Assembly (NCBI RefSeq): GCF_009936215.1 | Contig: NZ_AP019551.1 | Location: forward strand, 837,501-901,500 | DNA length: 64,000 nt | Reading direction: 5' to 3' | From: Athalassotoga saccharophila | GTDB lineage: Bacteria > Thermotogota > Thermotogae > Mesoaciditogales > Mesoaciditogaceae | In this document: in pieces, positions 1 to 8,127 of the stretch | Layout of the letters: each line of letters begins with the position of its first letter | How positions within the stretch are numbered: position 1 is the first letter of the stretch | Notes under the pieces: model-generated | What the model saw: only the letters and a program-made list of their open reading frames with translations | Database searches by the model: none | Told to the model about the DNA's origin: nothing | Program-made: the position numbers and the translations under genes

Positions 1-389
1 TGTGGTTCCCACACTCTTTCGGCAAGCCACATTCCACGTGGTTTTGTGCCAAAAAGTTCCTCAATTCTTTCGGAAAGTTTTTTTATCTGTCCTACTCTGT
101 CTTCTTCGGGAATAACTGGAATTATAGGTTCGTAAAATCCACCAGTGAATATCTCAAGTTGACCTTTCTCAACGAGACCTTTTACCTTTTTTATGTAATC
201 TGGATATCTTTTTGCAAGTTCATCTAAAAGCCATCCGGTAAAATGAATTGCCATTTTAACGTTCGGGAATTTTTCAAGAGTTTCTATGAAAGGTTTATAA
301 GATCTTTCGTAAGCCTCCTCGATCACAAAACCAAAATTTCCAACCGGCTGGTGGTTATGAATGCCAAATAAAAAGTTAACTTTGTTCAA
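1..389 (-). CDS. GH57 4-alpha-glucanotransferase/alpha-amylase (3' end outside window)
   Basis: This is the N-terminal part (about 129 codons) of a glycoside hydrolase family 57 enzyme that transfers or hydrolyses alpha-1,4-glucans. The translation opens with VNFLFGIHNHQPVGNFGF, the GH57 HxHQP signature, and continues with FYEPIIPVIPEEDR and GMWLAERVWEP, both typical of Thermococcus-type 4-alpha-glucanotransferases and related amylases. The start is a TTG at 387-389, chosen because a perfect GGAGGT (396-401) lies six bases upstream. That site overlaps the end of the RNase G gene, so the gene is probably translated from the same message. The catalytic nucleophile region lies beyond the window edge, so transferase versus hydrolase activity cannot be decided here. 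Confidence 0.85.
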   Translation of the reverse strand, partial: MNKVNFLFGIHNHQPVGNFGFVIEEAYERSYKPFIETLEKFPNVKMAIHFTGWLLDELAKRYPDYIKKVKGLVEKGQLEIFTGGFYEPIIPVIPEEDRVGQIKKLSERIEELFGTKPRGMWLAERVWEP

Positions 390-400
390 AATAGCACCTC

Positions 401-1867
401 CTAAATTTTGCCTCTTTTTTTGTATTTTATATCGTATTTGTTATTTGTTTGACCATCGAAGATCAATCTTATCTTTAGATTTTTCGATCTTTCAATCGAT
501 TTTACTGCATCATCTTGAAAATACGTCTTCATGGATGGATGAAGATGTACCTCTACCTCTCCTATGTCCTTTGAGTCCATAGTCTGAATTTCCTTTAAAA
601 CACTTCCTGCAATTCTCCTCGGAGAGACAACCGTTCCATCGCCGAGGCACACGGGACATTTGACTTTGTAAAACTCTCTTAAAGGCGGTGAGACTCTCTT
701 TCTCGTCATTTCAAGCAATCCAAAATGGGTAAAACCTCCTATTGTTGTTTTGACCTTGTCCTTTTTCAATTCTTCTTCGAGTACATGAATTACCAATTGG
801 CGCTCCGATTCACTTTTCATGTCTATGAAATCTATGACTATAACACCGCTTTCATTCCTAAGCCTTAACTGTCGTGGGATTTCTTTTGCGCTTTCTATGT
901 TTGTTTTTAAAATCAAATCTTCCGAATCTACCCCCGACGTGTTAGATCCGGTATTCACATCTATTACAAGCAATGCCTCGGCCGGATCAAAGTAAAGTAC
1001 TCCACCGCTTGGCAGTCTCACAGTTCTCGAAAGAGAGTCTAAGATCTGCTTTTCTATATTTAACTCTTTGAAAATGTCGATTTTCGAAAGTCTTATCATT
1101 GGTTGACGCTTTAAATTCAGAGATTTTATCATTCCTAAAAGTTCATTGTAAACTCTTTCATCGTCTATTATTATCTCATCGACCGAATCGTCAATCTTTT
1201 CTCTGAGAATATATTCAAGAAGCCCGTGATCTTCGTAAATTAACTGCGGCTTTCTTGCCCTTCTGAACTTTTTTTGAATTTCTTCCCATGTCTTTTTTAA
1301 ATGTTGCAATTCTTCACTTATCTTTTGTGCGTCCACGCCTTCTGCAGCCGTTCTCACGACAAGACCATATCCCTTTGAGATCGATTTTGCTATCTCGAAT
1401 AACCTCTTTCTTTCACTTTGATCTGTGATCTTTCTCGAAATGCCTATATTCGCAACGTAAGGCATCAAAACAAGATACCTCCCGGGTATGCTTATGTAAG
1501 AGGTTACCTGCGGTCCTTTAAGTCCTATCGCGTCTTTTTTTACCTGAACGAGTATCTTCTGCTTTGGCTTTAACATCTCAACCTTCAAAGTCTTTCCATT
1601 CCTTGGCTTTGAAAGACATACGTCCTTTTCTCTCAAAAAGGCATTCTTTCCTTCACCTATATTCACGAATGCCGCCTGAAGGTTCGGGACTATATTCTCC
1701 ACCCTTCCAAGGTATATACTACTTGCGATCGATTCCTCATCTGCAGATTCAAAATAAACCTCAACAAGTTGTTCATCTTCAAGCAGGGCTATTTTCAATC
1801 CGTCTATTTCATCTTTACTTACAACAACACGTTTGAGCGATGTTTTGCTTGTTACTATAAATACCAC
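401..1867 (-). CDS. rng: Ribonuclease G/E family endoribonuclease
   Basis: Single-strand endoribonuclease of the RNase E/G family, acting in rRNA maturation and mRNA decay; 488 residues, the length of RNase G rather than RNase E. Visible parts: an N-terminal S1-like RNA-binding region with YLGRVENIVPNLQAAFVNIG, the DNase I-like catalytic region with the metal-binding aspartates in LVIDVNTGSN and VIDFIDM, and the Zn-link CPVCLGDG near the C-terminus. It follows fliP with four bases between them. The start is odd: the GTG at 1867 overlaps the only AGAGG ribosome site (1867-1871), which would be well spaced for an ATA codon at 1858. The assignment to the family is firm; the exact start is not. 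Confidence 0.93.
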   Translation of the reverse strand: MVFIVTSKTSLKRVVVSKDEIDGLKIALLEDEQLVEVYFESADEESIASSIYLGRVENIVPNLQAAFVNIGEGKNAFLREKDVCLSKPRNGKTLKVEMLKPKQKILVQVKKDAIGLKGPQVTSYISIPGRYLVLMPYVANIGISRKITDQSERKRLFEIAKSISKGYGLVVRTAAEGVDAQKISEELQHLKKTWEEIQKKFRRARKPQLIYEDHGLLEYILREKIDDSVDEIIIDDERVYNELLGMIKSLNLKRQPMIRLSKIDIFKELNIEKQILDSLSRTVRLPSGGVLYFDPAEALLVIDVNTGSNTSGVDSEDLILKTNIESAKEIPRQLRLRNESGVIVIDFIDMKSESERQLVIHVLEEELKKDKVKTTIGGFTHFGLLEMTRKRVSPPLREFYKVKCPVCLGDGTVVSPRRIAGSVLKEIQTMDSKDIGEVEVHLHPSMKTYFQDDAVKSIERSKNLKIRLIFDGQTNNKYDIKYKKRGKI

Positions 1868-1871
1868 CTCT

Positions 1872-2636
1872 TTAGAAACTATGTAAAATACCCGATACGA
1901 CCAAATTCCATCCGTCTACAAGTACAAAAAGCAAAAGTTTAAATGGCAACGAAATCATGACAGGCGGTATCATTATCATACCTAAAGAGAGCAAAATAGA
2001 CGCAACTATCATGTCTATCAATATGAAAGGTATGTAAAGCAAAACGCCTATCTTAAAGGCTATTTTAAGTTCACTCAAAACAAAGGCCGGTATAAGTATA
2101 CTTGTAGGTACATCACTTAAACTCTTGGGTGCCGGCATATTTCTGTAACTCGTAAAGATCAAAATCGAACTTTGATCTTTGTGCTTTACTATTTCCGAAT
2201 ACATGAATTCTCTAAACGGTTCCAGACCATCTTTAATGGCCTGCTGATATCCTATTTTACCATTCATGTAAGGTACAAGTCCATCTTCGTATGCCTTTGT
2301 GAAGGTTGGCTGCATTATGAAAAATGTCATGAATAAGGCTAAACCAACGAGAATTTGATTCGGAGGAGATTGCTGGGTTGCCATCGCGCTTCTTAGAAGC
2401 GAGAAGACAACGATTATCCTTGTGAATGAAGTCATGAGGATCAATATAGAGGGTGCCAAAGATATAACCGTGATTATGAGCAATACGATAAGAGTTGTCG
2501 AAAGTTGTGAGGATGTTGGAGTTCCTCCTATCGTTATCGTCAGAGAAGGCAAAGACGGCGGTGTTGGAGCCGTTTGAGCAAAAATGGCAGAAGATAATAA
2601 AAAAAGAAAAAAAATCAAAAGTATGATCTTTTTCAT
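1872..2636 (-). CDS. fliP: Flagellar type III export apparatus protein FliP
   Basis: Core membrane component of the flagellar type III export gate, which forms the FliPQR ring through which flagellar subunits pass. 254 residues, with a cleavable signal sequence (residues 1-20, ending FAQ), as is usual for FliP, then four membrane segments. Family motifs include MTSFTRIIVVFSLLR, the QSPPNQILVGLALF stretch and the C-terminal IDMIVASILLSLGMIM and LPFKLLLFVLVDGW. The gene abuts fliO directly, stop base next to start base, so the two are translationally coupled, as in other flagellar operons. Confidence 0.97.
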   Translation of the reverse strand: MKKIILLIFFLFLLSSAIFAQTAPTPPSLPSLTITIGGTPTSSQLSTTLIVLLIITVISLAPSILILMTSFTRIIVVFSLLRSAMATQQSPPNQILVGLALFMTFFIMQPTFTKAYEDGLVPYMNGKIGYQQAIKDGLEPFREFMYSEIVKHKDQSSILIFTSYRNMPAPKSLSDVPTSILIPAFVLSELKIAFKIGVLLYIPFILIDMIVASILLSLGMIMIPPVMISLPFKLLLFVLVDGWNLVVSGILHSF

Positions 2637-3026
2637 CTACATCCGATCCAGACGATCTATCTGACTTTTGAGGAAATTCTTCCCCATCTTGGAAAAGAAG
2701 ATCTTTGAAAAACTCTGAGATTCCGATATTTCTATCTCTTTTATGTCTTCTTCATCTTCTATCTTTCCAATAATTTCGGTACTCGAAGGAGTACAGGCCA
2801 AAAACACGTATTTGTTATTCAACTTCAAAAGATAAATCGTTGTATTCCTGCCAAGCGACATTGAATCTATAACCCTTATGTATTTCGATTTGCTCTGACG
2901 GTTTCCGATTCTCCTTACAATGTAGAGTACGAAAAGCAGAAAAGCGATTATGAGTATCGTTGAGATCAAAAAAGTTATCATCGAAGAATTGAAAACGGAA
3001 ACCGTCGTTTGTGTCGCTTGGTTCAT
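2637..3026 (-). CDS. fliO: FliO-like flagellar biosynthesis protein
   Basis: Small bitopic membrane protein of 129 residues with one membrane segment (about residues 17-40, FLISTILIIAFLLFVLYIV) followed by a basic patch and a soluble domain. The soluble part contains the FliO/FliZ-type strand pattern (YIRVIDSMSLGRNTTIYLLKL, then KYVFLACTPSSTEIIGKI). FliO helps FliP assemble into the export gate. Position immediately before fliP and after cheY supports the call, because FliO sequences diverge strongly and context matters as much as similarity. The C-terminal tail is rich in charged residues and unremarkable. Confidence 0.85.
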   Translation of the reverse strand: MNQATQTTVSVFNSSMITFLISTILIIAFLLFVLYIVRRIGNRQSKSKYIRVIDSMSLGRNTTIYLLKLNNKYVFLACTPSSTEIIGKIEDEEDIKEIEISESQSFSKIFFSKMGKNFLKSQIDRLDRM

Positions 3027-3030
3027 AAAA

Positions 3031-3393
3031 TCACTTCGCCACTTTAGATAAGGCTTCTACCACCCTGCTTTGCTGGAAGGGCTTTACTATGAAATCCTTC
3101 GCCCCTGCCTGTATGGCTTCAACTACCATCATTTGCTGTCCCATCGCGCTGCACATTATTATCTTTGCGTTTGGATCCATCTTCATTATCTCTTTTGTTG
3201 CCTCTATGCCTGTCATTTCAGGCATCGTTATGTCCATCGTCACGATATCCGGGTTCAATTCTTTGTACTTTTCGATTGCTTCCTTCCCGTTCGAGGCTTC
3301 TCCCGCCACTTCGTAACCTGCCTTTGTGACTATATCTTTTAAAAGCATTCTCATAAAAGCGGCATCATCGACGATTAAAACTCTCTTGCCCAT
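3031..3393 (-). CDS. cheY: Chemotaxis response regulator CheY
   Basis: Single-domain receiver of 120 residues that carries the phosphoryl group from CheA to the flagellar switch. All key residues are visible: the acidic pair D9-D10, the phosphoacceptor D54 in VTMDITMPEM, the switch Ser82 in IMCSAM (serine in place of the more common threonine) and Lys104 in FIVKPF. There is no output domain. It sits in the order cheA-cheW-cheY-fliO-fliP with gaps of about 4-10 bases, so it is almost certainly the motility CheY of this organism. Confidence 0.97.
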   Translation of the reverse strand: MGKRVLIVDDAAFMRMLLKDIVTKAGYEVAGEASNGKEAIEKYKELNPDIVTMDITMPEMTGIEATKEIMKMDPNAKIIMCSAMGQQMMVVEAIQAGAKDFIVKPFQQSRVVEALSKVAK

Positions 3394-3403
3394 TCTTTAC
3401 CTC

Positions 3404-3838
3404 CTACGAACTGATTTGATCTCTTACGAAATTTTGCAGATCAAGCATCGAAATAAGCCTATTTCCTTTCATTATAACACCTTTTACGTAATTTGAATTG
3501 TCTATCTTGATCGTTGAATCAAACTCGGACGGTTGAACCCACATGACTTCAGTTACACCATCGACTAAGAAGCCAACTTCATTTTCATCTATTTGGGTCA
3601 CAACCACATTCGCGCCCGCACTCTCTTTAGCAGAGGAAGAGGTTATTCTCTTTGTGTCTATGACAGGCACTATTCTGCCTCTTAGGTTCATTACGCCCTT
3701 TAAAAAACTCTTCGAATTCGGTACCCTCGCTATTTCGGAAGTTTCGACTATTATACCTATAACCCCTATGTCTATTGCGTATTCTTTGTCTCCAATCCTG
3801 ACTCCCAAAACTTCAAATGGTTTATCGAATGTTTTCAT
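3404..3838 (-). CDS. cheW: Chemotaxis coupling protein CheW
   Basis: Adaptor of 144 residues that joins CheA to chemoreceptors. It is a single CheW (SH3-like) domain with the conserved NLRGRIVPVIDTKR stretch and the VGFLVDGVTEV strand pair. The start ATG at 3838 is preceded by a GAGGTGAGA ribosome site in the ten-base gap after cheA. Neighbouring cheA and cheY supply the other members of the signalling complex; no receptor, cheB, cheR or phosphatase gene lies in this window. Confidence 0.96.
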   Translation of the reverse strand: MKTFDKPFEVLGVRIGDKEYAIDIGVIGIIVETSEIARVPNSKSFLKGVMNLRGRIVPVIDTKRITSSSAKESAGANVVVTQIDENEVGFLVDGVTEVMWVQPSEFDSTIKIDNSNYVKGVIMKGNRLISMLDLQNFVRDQISS

Positions 3839-3847
3839 TATCTCACC

Positions 3848-5836
3848 TCATATCGTAAGGGCCGTTTTCGAACCTTGCGAGGCCTTTTCCACAAGAGATG
3901 GCACATCTATTATAAGGGCTATCGAACCATTACCAAGAATCGCACCGCCGCTAAACTCCCTTGTGTCCTTGAAGAATTTCCCAAGGGCCTTTATGACTAT
4001 ATCCTGCTGTCTTATCAGTCTGTCGACTATAAGACCGTATTTCTTTCCCTTGTATTTCGCTACCACCAATTCGGCACGAGAATTAGAAACTATTTCTCCT
4101 CCGAAGTATTCTCTCATGTCTATCAAAGGAACGAGTTCATTCCTGACTATGGCCGTTTTCATCCCTTCGAGATCTTTTAATTCCTCTGACTTAATAGAGA
4201 GCGTGCTGTCTATCACAGAAATCGGTATCGCGTATATCTGTTTGCATATTTCTACGAGCAAAACCTGAATTATCGAAAGAGTTAGCGGCAATCTTATCGT
4301 TACTTTTGATCCTTTTTTCTCCACACTTTCAAGGTATACCGAACCATTCAACGATTCGACAACATTCTTGACTACATCCATCCCTACTCCACGGCCGGAG
4401 ACTTCAGTTGAAACGTCATTCGTTGAAAAGCCCGGTAAGAATGTGATGTTTAGTATTTCTTCGGTTGTCATTTTGGCGGCTTCGTATTCCTGAACTATGC
4501 CTTTCTCTATGGCCTTCTTTAATATCTTGTCTTTGTCAAATCCTCTTCCATCGTCCGAAACTTCGATTATGACGCTGTCTCCCTCCTGATGGGCAGAAAG
4601 TTTGATAGTCCCAACCGGAGGTTTTCCGAGATTTATCCTTTCTTCTTCGCTTTCTATTCCGTGATCTATCGCGTTTCTTATAAGATGCGTTAAAGGCTCG
4701 CCTATTTCGTCAGCGACAGTCCTGTCGAGTTCTGTCTCCTCTCCTTCTATTATTAATTCGACCTTTTTGTTCATCGATTTGGATAGATCTCTGACTGTCC
4801 TTGGAAATCTCTCGAATACAAAAGAGACCGGTATCATTCTTATCTTCATCACCGTGCTTTGAAGGTCGAGGGTTATTCTCGAAAGTTGTGAAAGGCTCTC
4901 ATCCATTTCTTTTATTCTGTACTGTTTGAGAGTTTCTTCTATTCTGCTTCTCGATATCACCAATTCAGCCATTAAATTCATCAAAGAGTCGAGCTTTTCA
5001 ACGTCAACCCTTACACTTTTCGCCAGTTTCGCCCTTCTTTTTTCATTTTCATTTTGTATCTGAGTATCGCTTTTCTCTGGCTCTATCTTGGACGTAGGAA
5101 CTTCTTTCTTTTCTTCCTTTTTCATCTGGAATTTCTCTATGGAAACATTCTCTATCTCCGAGACATTCGATATACTCTCTCTCATCTCGGCAAGAGATCT
5201 TTTCGTTATTACCACGAGTTTAACCCTTCTGTCAAAGTTTTCTTTCTCTATGTCCTCAACAGATGGATCTGAATATATTATCTGACTTCCGTCTTCCTCT
5301 ATTCTTTTGAAGACTATGTACATCCTTGCAGATTTCATAGTCGCATCTTTTATCAAATCTATCGTTATTTGCTGCACATCGAATCCATTTTGAATCGCGT
5401 TTTTTGCGACATCAAAGACGGAATCCGGAATCACTGCCTCTGATTTTGGATTTTCGACAGGTTGCGCGTTATCGATTACCTTCCCATCTTTTTCGACGGG
5501 CGAATCGTCTCCGCCCTTTTCTATGTTTTCTATGGCCTCGTTAAGCCTGTCAAGGCCGCTTAAAAGTTCGTCTATCAAAGATTCGTCGACGCGTTTTTTC
5601 CCGGATCTTACCTCGTCAAGTTTGCTCTCGAGAGTATGACAAAGTTTTGACATCCTTTGAAATCCCATGGTCGCGGAAGTCCCTTTGAGCGTGTGCATAA
5701 GCCTGAAGATCTCGTCAATCGCATTTTTTGATTCTGGATTTGATTCAAGTTCGAGAATCGAGTCATTGAGAGATTGAATATTCTCCTTTGATTCCTCGAC
5801 AAATATACCGAGATACTGACTCATGTCTATGGCCAT
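3848..5836 (-). CDS. cheA: Chemotaxis histidine kinase CheA
   Basis: Dimeric class II histidine kinase of 662 residues that phosphorylates CheY. Domain order is complete: P1 Hpt domain with the phosphorylated His48 in [15 protein letters not shown], a P2 region after an acidic linker (about 140-250), the P3 dimerisation helices (about 275-340), the P4 ATPase with N box [19 protein letters not shown] and GRGVGMDVV, and a CheW-like P5 domain at the C-terminus. It is the first gene of the chemotaxis/flagellar run and begins only 28 bases after the 3' end of the tmRNA gene, so its promoter must lie inside or upstream of ssrA. Confidence 0.97.
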   Translation of the reverse strand: MAIDMSQYLGIFVEESKENIQSLNDSILELESNPESKNAIDEIFRLMHTLKGTSATMGFQRMSKLCHTLESKLDEVRSGKKRVDESLIDELLSGLDRLNEAIENIEKGGDDSPVEKDGKVIDNAQPVENPKSEAVIPDSVFDVAKNAIQNGFDVQQITIDLIKDATMKSARMYIVFKRIEEDGSQIIYSDPSVEDIEKENFDRRVKLVVITKRSLAEMRESISNVSEIENVSIEKFQMKKEEKKEVPTSKIEPEKSDTQIQNENEKRRAKLAKSVRVDVEKLDSLMNLMAELVISRSRIEETLKQYRIKEMDESLSQLSRITLDLQSTVMKIRMIPVSFVFERFPRTVRDLSKSMNKKVELIIEGEETELDRTVADEIGEPLTHLIRNAIDHGIESEEERINLGKPPVGTIKLSAHQEGDSVIIEVSDDGRGFDKDKILKKAIEKGIVQEYEAAKMTTEEILNITFLPGFSTNDVSTEVSGRGVGMDVVKNVVESLNGSVYLESVEKKGSKVTIRLPLTLSIIQVLLVEICKQIYAIPISVIDSTLSIKSEELKDLEGMKTAIVRNELVPLIDMREYFGGEIVSNSRAELVVAKYKGKKYGLIVDRLIRQQDIVIKALGKFFKDTREFSGGAILGNGSIALIIDVPSLVEKASQGSKTALTI

Positions 5837-5864
5837 CTATCTCCCTCTTTTCAGAGTAAAATTC

Positions 5865-6218
5865 TGGTGGAGGCGATGGGAATCGAACCCACGTCCGAAA
5901 TACTTGCCCTGCGAGCATCTCCGAGCGCAGCCTGTGTTTGCTCTCACCGAATGGACCGCACAGGCACGGATCATCCGGCAAAGTTCTCTAAATCTACCCG
6001 CACGGGCGAGAACGAACCCGTACAGGGAAGCCCGGATCTTTGACGCCCTTCTGTGTCCCTCCGGACGAAAGACACAGGGGCGGCTGCTTATCTATTAAGC
6101 AGCGAGTGCGTATTCAGGATTGACGTTTATTGTCATTTCCCGCCTTTTTCACGGGAAGGCAGGCACTCCCGGCTCGCTTCTCGCAAAACAAATATCCCGT
6201 CGAAACCATTTCGCCCCC
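5865..6218 (-). ncRNA. ssrA: tmRNA (transfer-messenger RNA)
   Basis: Trans-translation RNA that rescues stalled ribosomes. The 5' end begins GGGGGCGAAATGGTTTCGAC at 6218 and pairs (7 bp, one G-U) with the 3' acceptor arm ending CGCCTCC plus ACCA, with CCA encoded at 5865-5867. The T arm (GGGTTCGATTCCC) is visible. The tag reading frame ends in NPEYALAA (AAT at 6121 down to GCT at 6098), followed by tandem stops TAA TAG at 6097-6092; the resume codon is probably the AAT after ACGTC, by analogy with other tmRNAs. Standard one-piece architecture, about 354 nt. Confidence 0.95.
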
Positions 6219-6231
6219 TTATTCCTTTATG

Positions 6232-6237
6232 ATTATA
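6232..6237 (-). promoter_or_regulatory. -10 element of the ssrA promoter
   Basis: A consensus TATAAT on the minus strand lies 13 bases upstream of the mature 5' end of tmRNA. That implies a short precursor removed by RNase P. I see no convincing -35 box at normal spacing. Confidence 0.6.
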
Positions 6238-6357
6238 CCAAATAAATTTCAAAAACTATACATTTGTATAAAATAAGTGGATAGCATGACGTGGCAGGTA
6301 GAATAAAATTGAGAATTAAAAATGGACAATCGAAAATCTTTACTCTCAACTTTCACT

Positions 6358-6384
6358 AAAAAAACAAAGGGCAATTTGCCCTTT
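6358..6384 (-). terminator. Rho-independent terminator of the tRNA cluster
   Basis: On the minus strand a perfect stem (AAAGGGCAA / TTGCCCTTT, 6366-6384) is followed by seven T residues at 6364-6358. It lies just after the 3' end of tRNA-Thr and closes the tRNA transcript before the tmRNA gene. Confidence 0.85.
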
Positions 6385-6390
6385 ACATTT

Positions 6391-6467
6391 TGGAGCAGGT
6401 GATGGGACTTGAACCCATGACCTCCGCCTTACCAAGGCGGCGCTCTACCGGTTGAAGCTACACCTGC
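6391..6467 (-). tRNA. tRNA-Thr (anticodon GGT)
   Basis: Cloverleaf read on the minus strand: acceptor GCAGGTG pairs with CACCTGC, anticodon stem CCGCC/GGCGG, loop TTGGTAA giving anticodon GGT, T arm TGGGTTCAAGTCCCA, encoded 3' CCA. Last gene of the four-tRNA cluster. Confidence 0.95.
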
Positions 6468-6475
6468 CATTCTTC

Positions 6476-6550
6476 TGGAGCGGGAAACGGGGATTGAACC
6501 CGCGACCTTCTGCTTGGCAAGCAGGCGCTCTACCACTGAGCTATTCCCGC
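6476..6550 (-). tRNA. tRNA-Gly (anticodon GCC)
   Basis: Acceptor GCGGGAA pairs with TTCCCGC, anticodon loop TTGCCAA gives anticodon GCC, T arm GCGGGTTCAATCCCCGT, encoded CCA. Minus strand, eight bases from tRNA-Thr. Confidence 0.95.
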
Positions 6551-6562
6551 ATAACTGTTTGT

Positions 6563-6647
6563 TGGTGCGAGAGGTGGGACTTGAACCCACACGGTTTTAC
6601 CCACTGGATCCTAAGTCCAGCGCGTCTGCCAGTTCCGCCACCCTCGC
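6563..6647 (-). tRNA. tRNA-Leu (anticodon TAG)
   Basis: Class II tRNA of about 85 nt with a long variable arm (TGGGTAAAACCGT region), acceptor GCGAGGG pairing with CTCTCGC (one G-U), anticodon loop CTTAGGA giving anticodon TAG, encoded CCA. Minus strand. Confidence 0.95.
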
Positions 6648-6656
6648 CCTTCATAC

Positions 6657-6729
6657 TGACCCGTGCGGGATTCGAACCCGCGGCCCCTTGATTAAAAGTC
6701 AAGTGCTCTACCGGCTGAGCTAACAGGTC
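6657..6729 (-). tRNA. tRNA-Lys (anticodon TTT)
   Basis: Acceptor GACCTGT pairs with ACGGGTC (one G-U), anticodon loop CTTTTAA gives anticodon TTT, T arm GCGGGTTCGAATCCCGC. It is the first gene of the cluster. Unlike its three neighbours it has no encoded CCA: the discriminator A at 6657 is followed by GTA, so it depends on a CCA-adding enzyme. Confidence 0.95.
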
Positions 6730-6749
6730 TTTATCAAAGACACAAAGAA

Positions 6750-6778
6750 ATTTTATCATACAACGATATCAATGTCAA
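6750..6778 (-). promoter_or_regulatory. Promoter of the tRNA cluster
   Basis: Minus strand: -35 TTGACA at 6778-6773, 17-base spacer, extended -10 TGATAAAAT with hexamer TAAAAT at 6755-6750. The -35 box overlaps the stop codon of the isoaspartyl peptidase gene. Predicted start is about 15 bases before tRNA-Lys. Confidence 0.8.
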
Positions 6779-7695
6779 GTATTGCCGCTTTCTATCTCAT
6801 CCATTCCATCCCTTATATATGCCCATGTCATATTTGGCGTATTGTGATATATCCCAACATTCCCATTTCTATCGACAACTATTATCCCCGCATCCGTTCC
6901 TATGACGTTATCAAGGCAATTTATCGCGGCCTCTGCCGCATGCTGAGCATCGAGACCATCGCGTATAAAATCAAGTGCTGTTTTCGTAAGAAGAATTCTC
7001 ATCATGCCCTCTCCGAGTCCAGTCGAAGAGGCGGCCCCATAAGGAGTGGCATAGGTACCGGCACCCGGAATAGGTGTATCTCCGACTCTTCCTAAGAGTT
7101 TCAAAAAGACCCCGCCCGTTGATGTGGCGGCTGCAGTTTCTCCGTGAGAATCAATTGCGACGGCACCAACGGTACCATGCAGAAATTCAGGATGTTCTTT
7201 GAAAAGTTCTCTCAATTTTGGCCAGTCCCTGTAATTTCCATTTATAAAGTCCTTTCTGTATTTTTCCCATTGCGATCTTCTCTGTTCAGTTATCGGATCG
7301 TGAAATTCAAATCCCATCAACTTTGCGAAATCATTTGCGCCCTGTCCTGCCAAAAGCACATGATCTGTTTTTTCCATGACAAGTCTTGCGAGACTTATAG
7401 GATGACGGATATTTTTCACCCCGGCAACGGCTCCGAAATCGAGATTGGGACCATAGGCTATGGCTGCGTCCATTTCAACCTCGCCTTCAAATGTCAAAAC
7501 AGCACCTGTGCCCGCGTTGAAGATCGGGTTATCTTCCATCACCTTTACTGCCGCCTCAACGGCATCCATCGCACTTCCACCACTTTTAAGAATTTCCACA
7601 CCCGCTTTTACCGCTTCTTTGGCTCCGCGGGTATGCTCATCAAAGGTATTCTCCTGAATCTTTCCAGCACCGCCATGAACGAGTAATGTGTACAA
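6775..7695 (-). CDS. Isoaspartyl peptidase / L-asparaginase (Ntn hydrolase, type 2)
   Basis: Autocleaving N-terminal-nucleophile hydrolase of 306 residues that removes isoaspartyl residues from damaged peptides and usually hydrolyses L-asparagine. The processing site is visible: HGTVGAVAID with the predicted nucleophile Thr175, which becomes the N-terminus of the beta subunit. The N-terminal VHGGAG and the NAGTGAVLT and TSTGG loops are family hallmarks. The start is TTG, six bases after GGAGGGA. It is the last gene of the pheST-suhB-fliJ run. Confidence 0.92.
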   Translation of the reverse strand: MYTLLVHGGAGKIQENTFDEHTRGAKEAVKAGVEILKSGGSAMDAVEAAVKVMEDNPIFNAGTGAVLTFEGEVEMDAAIAYGPNLDFGAVAGVKNIRHPISLARLVMEKTDHVLLAGQGANDFAKLMGFEFHDPITEQRRSQWEKYRKDFINGNYRDWPKLRELFKEHPEFLHGTVGAVAIDSHGETAAATSTGGVFLKLLGRVGDTPIPGAGTYATPYGAASSTGLGEGMMRILLTKTALDFIRDGLDAQHAAEAAINCLDNVIGTDAGIIVVDRNGNVGIYHNTPNMTWAYIRDGMDEIESGNT

Positions 7696-7707
7696 ATTGC
7701 TCCCTCC

Positions 7708-8127
7708 TTATATTTTTCTTTGAGCGAACTCGTCTATTGAATTTTGCATTTCTCTTAACTCTTCGAGGTCGTGTTCTGACTTTTTTATCTTTTTCAAATT
7801 TTCAAGAGATTTTTTCTCCATGTAGATTTTGACATATTCTTTTCTCATTTCAATGAGTTTGTCCTCTGTTTTGGCAATTTCTAAGGTAAGATTCTTTCTC
7901 TTTACGTAGAGCGATTGGATATAATTTATCCATTGCTTAAGATCGCTTATTGTCATACCCTTTTCCATCGAATCCTGAGAGGATTTAATCTCGTTATCGA
8001 GAGAGGCCATCTCTTTTTTCAAGGCATTTATCTTGTTTGAAATCTTTAGGATCTCGATCTTCAAAATTTCGATCTCGGAGATCTTCAAATCGAGCAACTT
8101 TTGCAATGAGAAATAAAACGCTTTCAC
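7708..8127 (-). CDS. fliJ: FliJ-like flagellar export chaperone (coiled coil)
   Basis: A 139-residue, almost wholly helical protein with heptad-like leucine/isoleucine spacing throughout, predicted to form an antiparallel coiled coil. The start FYFSLQKLLDLKISE fits the FliJ pattern F-x-F-x-L-x-x-L-L-x-L. FliJ is the stalk-like partner of the flagellar export ATPase FliI. It overlaps suhB by four bases (ATGA). Other flagellar export genes in the window (fliO, fliP, flgN) show the organism needs such a protein, but fliI and fliH are not adjacent, so the call rests on length, fold and the N-terminal motif. Confidence 0.65.
   Translation of the reverse strand: MKAFYFSLQKLLDLKISEIEILKIEILKISNKINALKKEMASLDNEIKSSQDSMEKGMTISDLKQWINYIQSLYVKRKNLTLEIAKTEDKLIEMRKEYVKIYMEKKSLENLKKIKKSEHDLEELREMQNSIDEFAQRKI

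Noticed and set aside
3543-4268. Plus-strand frame of about 241 codons opposite cheW/cheA
   Set aside because: Shadow of two well-supported genes, with composition typical of antisense frames.
5823-6098. Open reading frames across the tmRNA region on both strands
   Set aside because: They lie within the structured ssrA gene and have no coding signals.
6452-6759. Open reading frames over the tRNA cluster
   Set aside because: Positions coincide with four clear tRNA genes; conserved tRNA sequence creates the open frames.
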